A stretch of DNA of 23,599 bases from a virus, in the IMG/VR virus record IMGVR_UViG_3300031918_000852, positions 1 through 23,599 of that record; one strand, 5' to 3'. The translations under genes and the position numbers were made by a program. The notes under the pieces were generated by a model. That model ran no database searches. It was not told the origin of the DNA and was given only the letters and a program-made list of their open reading frames with translations. Shown here piece after piece: positions 15,852 to 20,678 of the stretch. The first letter of the stretch is position 1. Each line of letters begins with the position of its first letter.

Positions 15852-15859
15852 GGCCTCAG
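15848..15859. repeat. 12-bp perfect palindrome spanning two convergent stop codons
   Basis: CTGAGGCCTCAG contains the TGA of the + strand gene (15849-15851) and the TGA of the minus-strand gene (complement of 15856-15858). The stops are 4 nt apart. There is no T-run on either side, so this is not a standard intrinsic terminator. Confidence 0.6.
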
Positions 15860-16506
15860 CGGCTGGCGATCAGTCCGCGCGTGAGCAATGCTGACCTTGC
15901 GAAGCGTTCGCTGTGCATGTCTACCTCGGCAACCATAGTGCCGACGCTTGGCTCATAAGCGGCCATTGTCTTCGGCGTAGGACGCCAAACCAGCACGGTG
16001 TAGCTTCCGACCGTGAAGACTTCACCAGTGCCTAGAATCTCTTGCGCAATGGCTACTTCCTTTGAGCGTTCAGTCGGCGTCGCCGGAATCGATTCGTTCA
16101 TCTCACGCACCTTTTCGGCCGAACCTGAAAGCCTAAGCCAAGCTCGCGCCGCCGACGTGTACGCACTCTGCACGTTTTCGCCGCTTATTTCACGCACGCC
16201 AACAAGCCAGTCGCGCACGTAGCTCTTGCCATTCATGCTCACGACAACGACGGAATGCCCAGATCCGTCGAGCTGCTTGACCTGTACGATTTCGGTCTTT
16301 GCTTCTGGCAGTTCGTTAGCGAGGCGCGCGACGTATGCGGTTGCACTGATGAGGCAGCCGTTTGAAATGTGTTTGGCGTCAAGCAGCGCAGGGGGCGTTG
16401 CGGCGTGAGCAAATGTTAACCAGACGGTAACCGCGATAAAAGCTCCTAGGGAAGCGCGGGCCTCACCAGCCCGACCATTTAATACCAGCGAGAGAGGGGA
16501 ATTCAT
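15856..16506 (-). CDS. Secreted protein with Cys-His-Asp arrangement (cysteine protease / transglutaminase-like), probable moron
   Basis: This is a 216-residue protein. Residues about 19-36 form a signal peptide ending AHA, with cleavage predicted before ATPP. The mature part has Cys51 at the start of a helix (NGCLISATAYVARL), His84 before a strong strand (GHSVVVVSMNGK) and Asp99 in YVRDWLVGV. The order Cys, His, Asp with a helix then two strands matches the papain-like core of transglutaminase-like and small cysteine peptidases. The C-terminal half is helical and then beta, with no recognised domain. It is transcribed against the tail operon and sits beside the integrase, a usual position for lysogenic-conversion genes. 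No SD is seen before the ATG. Enzymatic activity is inference. Confidence 0.55.
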   Translation of the reverse strand: MNSPLSLVLNGRAGEARASLGAFIAVTVWLTFAHAATPPALLDAKHISNGCLISATAYVARLANELPEAKTEIVQVKQLDGSGHSVVVVSMNGKSYVRDWLVGVREISGENVQSAYTSAARAWLRLSGSAEKVREMNESIPATPTERSKEVAIAQEILGTGEVFTVGSYTVLVWRPTPKTMAAYEPSVGTMVAEVDMHSERFARSALLTRGLIASR

Positions 16507-16566
16507 GTTTTGAGAGGTAAACGGACTTAGTTTGACTTAGTTCGATTTCGTTGAAATTAGTGCCTT
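16507..16566. promoter_or_regulatory. Divergent intergenic region with 10-bp-spaced direct repeats
   Basis: These 60 bases separate the divergent secreted-protein and integrase genes, so promoters for both should lie here. GACTTAGTT occurs at 16524-16532 and again at 16534-16542, one helical turn apart. TTGACT at 16532-16537 matches a -35 element for the integrase, but no good -10 follows (AATTAG at 16555-16560). The repeats could be integrase arm-type sites or an operator. Confidence 0.4.
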
Positions 16567-17889
16567 ATGGGAACTAAACGTCAACCGAAAAAGGCAAGTC
16601 AGTTGCCGGTACCTGTTTTGGTTACCGAAAAGAGTAACCAGAGCAGCCAAGAATGGAAACCGCCTCGCGGAATTCTCTATCTCGCTACGCGTGAAGGGCG
16701 TCCGAAGCCTTTCGGCCTGCGTTGGCGAGAGCGGGGCAACCCAAAGCCACACTTCCAGTTTTTTGCGACAGAGGCTGAACGTCAGAAGGCGGCAAAGTCG
16801 TTGGCTGAGAAGCGTGCAGAGCATGGCCGCTCAATCTTGGAGTTCACCCCTGATGGGTGGGCCGAATACCTGGCAGCCAAGGAGCTTGCCGAGGGGCTAG
16901 ATCTTCGGGAGATGGCCAGAGAGTGGATGGCCGCGAGTGAGATTGCCGACGGTGCCGATCTGCGCACCGTAGCGCGTGAATGGCTGGCGTCGAAGGGTGG
17001 CGACACTGGTCAATTCCGGTCTGCCCTCACAGTTCGCGAGGCGGTTACCAAATATCTTGAACTGCGGTACACATCGGATGTGAACCAAGACGGCGACACC
17101 GGGCGGCATCTCGATCTGCATTTGGCGAAGCGCTTCGTCGGCGCGTTCGGTGACCTGATGGTCGATGAGGTGACGCCTGAGGCGATCCGCGATTGGTTGG
17201 CCAACATCAAGAGCAGCAAGACAGGCGAGAAGATCGGCAACCTATCGCGCCGTCATCACCGGAAAGACGTGAACACGTTTTTCAAACGCGCACAGCGCGA
17301 GGAATGGGTGAAAAAGAATCCGTGCGAGCGCGTGGACCTTCCGAAGATTCAGGTCAAGGACGTGCAGATTTTGACGGTGCAGCAGGCTAGGGCGATTCTT
17401 TCAAAGAACGTCGGCAGGCCGATCGCTGCGCGTCTCGCGTTGGAGATGTTTGGAGGCTTGCGTGCCGCGTCGGTCGAACGGTTGAAAAAGGAACACATCG
17501 ACTGGGATCGGAAGGGCATCCGCATGCCTGGCGAGCTGCACAAGAGCCAAAAGACTGTCTATCGCCAAGGGCAGCCCGACGTGTTGTGGGCTTGGCTGAC
17601 AGCGGCGACGGAAACGACGTGGACTGAAATCAACGAAGGAAACTACGGACACGAGAAGGTGAACGCGATCCGTCGCGCCTTCGGTCCCGACTTCACACTC
17701 CCCCATAACTCCATGCGCCATTCGTTCGCGAGCTACCATCTGGCCGCGAACAAATCGCTTTCGCAGACCGGCTACCTGATGCAGCACACCAGCACGCACA
17801 CGACCACGAAATACGAAGGGATGGCGCAAGAGCAGGACGCAAAAGATTACTTCGCGCTCACGCCGGATGCGGTGGTGAAGACGCCTTAA
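16567..17889 (+). CDS. int: Tyrosine-family phage integrase
   Basis: This 440-residue protein performs site-specific recombination between phage and host attachment sites. All catalytic positions are visible: Arg299 (FGGLRA), Lys326 or Lys329 (HKSQKTVY), His380-x-x-Arg384 (PHNSMRHSF), His407 (MQH) and nucleophile Tyr416 (TKYEG). Residues 152-258 look like the core-binding SAM-like domain. Residues 1-95 probably contain the arm-binding part. Residues 100-143 are an unusual tandem repeat with a 19-residue period. The catalytic-domain style (HNSMRHSFASYHLAANKS) recalls integrases of Verrucomicrobiota, from memory. It is transcribed away from the secreted-protein gene, with no SD before the ATG. 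Confidence 0.92.
   Translation: MGTKRQPKKASQLPVPVLVTEKSNQSSQEWKPPRGILYLATREGRPKPFGLRWRERGNPKPHFQFFATEAERQKAAKSLAEKRAEHGRSILEFTPDGWAEYLAAKELAEGLDLREMAREWMAASEIADGADLRTVAREWLASKGGDTGQFRSALTVREAVTKYLELRYTSDVNQDGDTGRHLDLHLAKRFVGAFGDLMVDEVTPEAIRDWLANIKSSKTGEKIGNLSRRHHRKDVNTFFKRAQREEWVKKNPCERVDLPKIQVKDVQILTVQQARAILSKNVGRPIAARLALEMFGGLRAASVERLKKEHIDWDRKGIRMPGELHKSQKTVYRQGQPDVLWAWLTAATETTWTEINEGNYGHEKVNAIRRAFGPDFTLPHNSMRHSFASYHLAANKSLSQTGYLMQHTSTHTTTKYEGMAQEQDAKDYFALTPDAVVKTP
16864..16995 (+). repeat. 19-residue (57-bp) tandem repeat inside the integrase
   Basis: Residues 100-118 and 119-137 align without gaps (11 of 19 identical: E, AA, E, A, G, DLR, AR positions), and a third partial copy starts at 138 (EWLASKGG). 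The DNA copies have diverged, so the duplication is old. It lies between the N-terminal part and the core-binding domain. Confidence 0.65.
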
Positions 17890-17953
17890 ATCGAACTTAT
17901 CTCCAGAGCTATTCTGAAAATAGTTTTAGAAAAATATTGCGCCCTTCGCAGGC

Positions 17954-17989
17954 GGGGTTTTACGTCCCGTCAGACGGGAACGTAACCCC
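17954..17989. repeat. Long hairpin-forming inverted repeat after the integrase
   Basis: Starting 64 nt after the integrase stop, GGGGTT..ACGT..CCCGTC pairs with GACGGG.AACGT.AACCCC around a tiny centre, with only small bulges (about 16 pairs). No T-run follows on either strand, so it is not a classic intrinsic terminator. It could still stop transcription, stabilise an RNA end or be a protein site. Confidence 0.55.
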
Positions 17990-18015
17990 CCACCGTTGCA
18001 GGTAGGGTGGCAAAC

Positions 18016-18043
18016 ACAGAACTAAATGCGGGTTAAGTTCTGT
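18016..18043. repeat. 8-bp inverted repeat with 12-nt spacer
   Basis: ACAGAACT (18016-18023) and AGTTCTGT (18036-18043) are perfect inverse copies. This half-site spacing is compatible with a DNA-binding protein or recombinase site. Its closeness to the integrase makes an attachment-site role possible. Confidence 0.4.
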
Positions 18044-18239
18044 AATTCCACAACGAAGCTTACTTACAAAAGATTTTATACCCGCAAAACGCCTCTTTTA
18101 GTATTTGAAACCCTGATACATTAGGCGCAATCAATAGTTAAGCACTTTTGTAAAGTGGCTATCCTGTGGTATTACTTACGCAACGGACACTGTAAAAATG
18201 ACTGTTGCGTGAGGGGTGTGCAGGTTGAGCTTTTTACGC

Positions 18240-18515
18240 TTAGCGTAGCTCGTCAGGAATTCGCGGAACTTCGATGACCTTCCCGTCCTTAATCACAATG
18301 CGGAAGTTACCGCCCGTTCCCCAGCCTGTGCCGTAGGTCCACTGCCAGATATCATTCGGGCCGTCGGTGGTCATGAGGTAGGGCTTGCCCATGATTTGGC
18401 GCACCTCCTCTTTTGTCATGCCGACCTTTACGGCTCGGGCGTTCGACCAGGCGAAATGGGTGCCGACACAGCCGGCAAGAATGAGTGCGAGTAGGAGCGG
18501 GAGTAGTTTTTTCAT
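18240..18515 (-). CDS. Small BamE/SmpA-like lipoprotein
   Basis: This is a 91-residue protein. The N-terminus is a short lipoprotein signal (MKKLLPLLLALILAGC) with lipobox LAGC and Cys16. Residues 29-75 show the SmpA/OmlA/BamE-like pattern: VKVGMTKEEVRQIMGKP, then a loop, then IWQWTYGTG, then strands FRIVIKDGKVIEV. In cellular BamE this fold joins outer-membrane assembly; small phage and plasmid versions are usually of unknown role. It lies alone on the minus strand between the integrase and regulator genes. It is therefore a candidate for a gene expressed in the lysogen that alters the cell envelope, for example in exclusion of other phages. That role is inference. No SD is visible. A small hairpin (TACGC-tta-GCGTA, 18235-18247) encloses the stop codon. 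Confidence 0.7.
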   Translation of the reverse strand: MKKLLPLLLALILAGCVGTHFAWSNARAVKVGMTKEEVRQIMGKPYLMTTDGPNDIWQWTYGTGWGTGGNFRIVIKDGKVIEVPRIPDELR

Positions 18516-18740
18516 GGTTGAGCTGGATGGCTCGATCTATGAATACCGGAAATAGTTGGGCAAGTTACAATGCTTCTCCCGACCCCGTTCGCCGCCGTAA
18601 CTTATGCCCCGCATTAGCCAAAATATCACGCCTACCCTACGTTGGGTAAATTTGGCTGTTGACACGAATTTAGATGTAAAACGACGTTGAAAATCAATTG
18701 CGTCTAGTGTGTGGAGAGAGGGAGATGAACCCCCGTGCAA
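18516..18740. promoter_or_regulatory. 225-nt intergenic region with dyad and promoter-like elements
   Basis: I see no credible gene here. TAAATT (18647-18652) and AATTTA (18667-18672) form an inverted repeat bracketing TTGACA (18659-18664), a perfect -35 hexamer on the + strand, although no good -10 follows. On the minus strand TTGATT, 17 bases, then TCTAAA could drive the lipoprotein gene. Both readings are weak. Confidence 0.3.
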
Positions 18741-19019
18741 TCAGTCCTCTTTCAGCTTCCCTCTCAGCATTTGATCCTCTCTGACTTTTTTGAGGCGATC
18801 ATGTGCAGCGTGCCGCAGGAATGCAGCCGCAGTCCGCGATCCATCCAGCTTGGCCGCTACGCGCACCTCAGACAAGAGGTCCTTCGAAAGCTCTAAGTTA
18901 AATTGAGTCCATCCGTCTGGAAGGCGTTTCTTTTTCTGCACGCCCGACAGCCAAGATTCACGCCACAAACGTATCAATGCCCGAACTACCGCGTCCCCTG
19001 TTTTCCCTATATATTCCAT
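18741..19019 (-). CDS. Ribbon-helix-helix-like DNA-binding protein (RHH 1)
   Basis: This is a 92-residue protein. The start is placed at the ATG whose complement is 19017-19019; a TTG five codons upstream is possible but less likely. Residues 37-45 (WTQFNLELS) form the strand that would contact DNA. Helix A follows (KDLLSEVRVAAKLDG), then helix B (SRTAAAFLRHAAHDRLKK), the usual RHH arrangement of Arc/MetJ/CopG-type dimeric repressors. An N-terminal extension of about 35 basic and hydrophobic residues is unusual, because most RHH proteins begin with the strand. A perfect 9-bp-arm palindrome covers the start codon, so autoregulation is likely. It is the first of three RHH genes within 1 kb. Confidence 0.65.
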   Translation of the reverse strand: MEYIGKTGDAVVRALIRLWRESWLSGVQKKKRLPDGWTQFNLELSKDLLSEVRVAAKLDGSRTAAAFLRHAAHDRLKKVREDQMLRGKLKED

Positions 19020-19026
19020 AGGGAAA
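19002..19026. promoter_or_regulatory. Operator-like palindrome on the RHH 1 start codon
   Basis: TTTCCCTAT (19002-19010) and ATAGGGAAA (19018-19026) are perfect inverse copies with 9-bp arms and a 7-nt spacer. The RHH 1 ATG (19017-19019 on the complement) lies at the edge of one arm. TATATT at 19010-19015 could be a -10 for the opposite + strand direction. Binding here would block both directions. Confidence 0.7.
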
Positions 19027-19053
19027 CGACGCAATCAATCCCACCAATTACCC

Positions 19054-19257
19054 ATGTTCAACGTAACCAAAATCGGAAACCAGATCAGCAATCCCGTCAC
19101 GATTGACGAAGCAAAACACGAACGCCTGCGGCGTGATATCTTGCGAGCGAACACATCGTTTGAGCTTAGGATTGTTTCTTTCGCTTTGCTTGCTGAGTGT
19201 CGACGTCTGGCAAATTTGCCTTTCGCTCAGCAAGGTAAAGCTCGACGGCCTTTCTGA
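19054..19257 (+). CDS. Small hypothetical protein, doubtful
   Basis: This is a possible 67-residue protein divergent from RHH 1. It has a strand-like start (NPVTIDEAKHERLRR) and a helical middle (ELRIVSFALLAECRRL), but no family is recognised. There is no SD. The leader, ending in TTACCC before the ATG, looks like those of other genes in this window. Its last 92 bases overlap the 3' end of the better supported minus-strand RHH 2 gene, which counts against it. Against that, it begins 28 nt beyond the palindrome in a position where a divergently controlled gene would be expected. Confidence 0.35.
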   Translation: MFNVTKIGNQISNPVTIDEAKHERLRRDILRANTSFELRIVSFALLAECRRLANLPFAQQGKARRPF

Positions 19258-19405
19258 TTAATGCAGAGAGCCTGCCTTTCTTCGCAACGGTTGGGAACTC
19301 ATCGTCAGCTGCGGATCGAATCGCAATATCGATCTCGTTTGAGATTTGAAACGTGATTCTCCGACCGTCGCGAATTGGTGGGTTTTTACGATCATGTTTT
19401 TGCAT
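19166..19405 (-). CDS. Ribbon-helix-helix DNA-binding protein (RHH 2)
   Basis: This is a 79-residue protein if started at the third in-frame ATG (complement of 19403-19405); the ATGs at 19417 and 19435 would add 4 or 10 residues. The third is preferred because an inverted repeat and a -10-like CATAAT (complement of 19434-19439) lie just upstream. RRITFQISNEIDIAIRSAAD gives the DNA-contacting strand and helix A. SALIRKAVELYLAERK gives helix B, as in Arc/MetJ-type repressors. The basic C-terminus (AKRKKQS) could add DNA contact. It is divergent from RHH 3, with an operator-rich region between them. Confidence 0.72.
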   Translation of the reverse strand: MQKHDRKNPPIRDGRRITFQISNEIDIAIRSAADDEFPTVAKKGRLSALIRKAVELYLAERKANLPDVDTQQAKRKKQS

Positions 19406-19420
19406 GACACATGTCATGCA
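19401..19420. promoter_or_regulatory. 20-bp operator-like palindrome at the RHH 2 start
   Basis: TGCATGACA (19401-19409) and TGTCATGCA (19412-19420) are perfect inverse copies with 9-bp arms separated by CA. The preferred RHH 2 ATG (complement of 19403-19405) lies in one arm. The inner TGACA/TGTCA half-sites resemble the TGTCTGACA boxes nearby. Confidence 0.7.
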
Positions 19421-19421
19421 C

Positions 19422-19434
19422 TGTCTGACAGACA
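19422..19434. promoter_or_regulatory. TGTCTGACA operator box 1
   Basis: TGTCTG-A-CAGACA is a 13-bp perfect inverted repeat. It sits next to CATAAT, a good -10 for the minus strand, so it would overlap the RHH 2 transcription start. Its 9-base core is repeated at 19506-19514. Confidence 0.55.
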
Positions 19435-19469
19435 TTATGCAAGTAACTAATTGGTAGGGTTAGACCCCG

Positions 19470-19497
19470 TTGACCTTGTAGGGGGAATCATTATTTT
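19470..19497 (+). promoter_or_regulatory. Candidate promoter for the RHH 3 operon
   Basis: TTGACC at 19470-19475 and TATTTT at 19492-19497 are separated by 16 bases, with five and four matches to the sigma-70 consensus hexamers. Transcription would start near 19505, on operator box 2, about 30 nt before the RHH 3 ATG. Confidence 0.45.
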
Positions 19498-19504
19498 GTT
19501 GCGC

Positions 19505-19515
19505 GTGTCTGACAC
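19505..19515. promoter_or_regulatory. TGTCTGACA operator box 2
   Basis: GTGTC-T-GACAC is a perfect inverted repeat containing the same TGTCTGACA core as box 1. A weaker related copy, GTCCGACA, lies just before the RHH 3 start codon at 19536. Confidence 0.5.
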
Positions 19516-19535
19516 AGAACACTACGGTCCGACAC

Positions 19536-19739
19536 ATGGCACGAATCACTTTTAGACCAGACGATGAATTGGTTGCAGTTCTAGAAAAGGCAGAGCGCGA
19601 TACCGGACTGACCTCGAGCGAGCTTTGTCGGTTGAGCATTGCTGAATGGGTAGCCAAGCAAAAACCCGAGCAGATAATTAAGGCCAATGTTGCACGCCGG
19701 ATTAAATCGGCACGCGGGAAAACGAGGACGGCCGCATGA
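19536..19739 (+). CDS. Ribbon-helix-helix DNA-binding protein (RHH 3)
   Basis: This is a 67-residue protein. The strand ARITFRPDD at the very N-terminus, helix A (ELVAVLEKAERDTG), the turn LTSSE and helix B (LCRLSIAEWVAKQ) make a complete compact RHH domain. A Lys/Arg-rich tail follows (VARRIKSARGKTRTAA). It is the first gene of the rightward early operon and its stop overlaps the next start, so it could be a Cro- or Arc-like regulator that controls its own operon. It faces RHH 2 across an operator-rich 130-nt region. There is no clear SD at the ATG. Confidence 0.7.
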   Translation: MARITFRPDDELVAVLEKAERDTGLTSSELCRLSIAEWVAKQKPEQIIKANVARRIKSARGKTRTAA

Positions 19740-19924
19740 GCTACGAGGATCAAGCGATCGTCACGATGCTCGTGGTGGCTGCCGTCAGCTGCGTCGCGGT
19801 GTTCGTCATAACCGAAGTTCGTGCTCGCCGTCGTCATCGGAAGCTGATCGCAGGACTCGATGCGATGGCCCGCGGTGAGGCTCAGTTCTCACGCACACGT
19901 CGCTGCAAGGAGATCGTCGCATGA
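19736..19924 (+). CDS. Small single-span membrane protein
   Basis: This 62-residue protein starts at an ATG overlapping the RHH 3 stop, with GAGG 8 nt before it (19724-19727). One membrane segment lies at residues 8-26 (IVTMLVVAAVSCVAVFVIT). An Arg-rich stretch (RARRRHRK) follows, which would keep the C-terminus in the cytoplasm, and then a short helix. Its function is unknown. Small membrane proteins in early phage operons sometimes affect exclusion or host division, but nothing here decides that. The stop overlaps the next gene. Confidence 0.55.
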   Translation: MSYEDQAIVTMLVVAAVSCVAVFVITEVRARRRHRKLIAGLDAMARGEAQFSRTRRCKEIVA

Positions 19925-20196
19925 GCACAGAGGAAAAACTAGATCGCGTGCTCACAGAGCTGACCGACGTAAAGCGGGAACTCGCGGACGTGAAACTACG
20001 GCTGCCGGTTGCTCAGAAGCGCGAGCCGATGCCTCCGACCCTGCTGCTGAAAGATTTCTGCAAGCGCTGCAATCGCTCCGTTTTTTGGGGATACGAGATG
20101 ATTAAGCGTCGGAAGATCATCCCTTGCAAAACCGGCAAGCCATACGAAGTCCCGGTCGAGCAGCTTCAAAACTTTCTAGGGAGGGCTGCAAAGTGA
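19921..20196 (+). CDS. Excisionase-like winged-helix DNA-binding protein
   Basis: This is a 91-residue protein with a strong SD (AAGGAG at 19907-19912). Residues 1-28 form a short coiled coil with heptads (EEKLDRVLTELTDVKRELAD). Residues 40-90 match small MerR/excisionase-type winged helices: LLLKDFCKRCNRSVFWGYEMI, then KRRKIIP, then a wing, then EVPVEQLQNFL. Proteins like this bend attachment-site DNA and direct the integrase towards excision. Its place in an early operon a few kb from the integrase fits an Xis role. A transcription regulator is the alternative. Cys47, Cys50 and Cys69 are noticeable, but metal binding is not supported by a fourth ligand. Confidence 0.6.
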   Translation: MSTEEKLDRVLTELTDVKRELADVKLRLPVAQKREPMPPTLLLKDFCKRCNRSVFWGYEMIKRRKIIPCKTGKPYEVPVEQLQNFLGRAAK

Positions 20197-20648
20197 TCGC
20201 CGTTCCTTGCGCCATCCTTCTCGCCACAGATCTGACCGTCGCGGCTTTGTTGACGGTCGAGTGGTTCAAGACTTACCCCGTCGGCGGCAGTGGCGCCGGC
20301 AAAAGGAGAGCCGAAAAGCGGGCCGCAGAGGCCGCCGATGGGGCATCAAATTTCCCGTCCACGCAAAACCGATGGAACTCCCCCGTGGAGTCTGAGAGCA
20401 GCGATGCCTCAGGTGAATGCGTGGGCGGGTTTTCAATTTCGACCGGTTCAGTCGTTCAGACGACGCCAGCAAAACAGTGGCTCAGGACGTGGATTGAGAA
20501 GTGCCGAAAGGCTCTTACCCGCCGTGAGCAGTCCGCTTCAACGGCACACCAAAATAGCGTTACGGCGTCAGGGCAGTGCCCGCCGGTCGATTCCTCTTCG
20601 GTCGCGGCGCGGTGTCTGGTCCCTGATTCGGATCAGCCCGCGTCGTGA
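20193..20648 (+). CDS. Hypothetical protein with hydrophobic N-terminus
   Basis: This 151-residue protein is read from a GTG that overlaps the previous stop (GTGA), with a strong purine-rich SD, AGGGAGGG at 20178-20185. The first 22 residues are hydrophobic (AVPCAILLATDLTVAALLTV), possibly a membrane anchor. The rest is Ser/Ala/Arg-rich with no recognised domain. Two other + frames are open over parts of this stretch; this one is preferred for the coupled start and SD. Function unknown. Confidence 0.45.
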   Translation: MIAVPCAILLATDLTVAALLTVEWFKTYPVGGSGAGKRRAEKRAAEAADGASNFPSTQNRWNSPVESESSDASGECVGGFSISTGSVVQTTPAKQWLRTWIEKCRKALTRREQSASTAHQNSVTASGQCPPVDSSSVAARCLVPDSDQPAS

Positions 20649-20678
20649 CCCGTCCTTAACCCAAAACATATCCGAATC

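Larger units (their letters stand above)
17890..18239. other. 350-nt non-coding region downstream of integrase, rich in inverted repeats
   Basis: No convincing gene is present, and the stretch is visibly more AT-rich than the coding DNA around it. It contains four dyads: a long interrupted stem at 17954-17989; ACAGAACT / AGTTCTGT at 18016-18023 and 18036-18043; CACTTT-tgt-AAAGTG at 18143-18157; and ACGCAAC / GTTGCGT at 18178-18184 and 18204-18210. TGCGGGT at 18027-18033 also recurs inverted at 18080-18086. The region may hold the phage attachment site, integrase or host-factor binding sites, and the integrase terminator, but a core att site cannot be identified from one copy. Confidence 0.5.

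Noticed and set aside
17954-17989. Classic Rho-independent terminator after the integrase
   Set aside because: The stem is strong but no T-run follows on either strand, so it is listed only as an inverted repeat.
18709-18737. tRNA-like 3' end on the minus strand (GGGGGTTCATCTCCC followed by TCTCTCC)
   Set aside because: It resembles a T-arm plus acceptor end, and prophage attachment sites often carry such fragments. However, the T-loop lacks the conserved A after TTCA, no CCA or matching 5' half is present, and the upstream side is the RHH 1 coding region. It could be an attachment core but is not a tRNA gene.
18537-18740. 67-codon minus-strand frame between lipoprotein and RHH 1
   Set aside because: It has no SD and mixed composition with no recognisable pattern, and it covers the dyad and promoter-like elements. 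Treated as non-coding.
19460-19837. 125-codon minus-strand frame over RHH 3
   Set aside because: It lies opposite the well-supported RHH 3 and the next gene, and runs through the operator region. It has no domain or SD.
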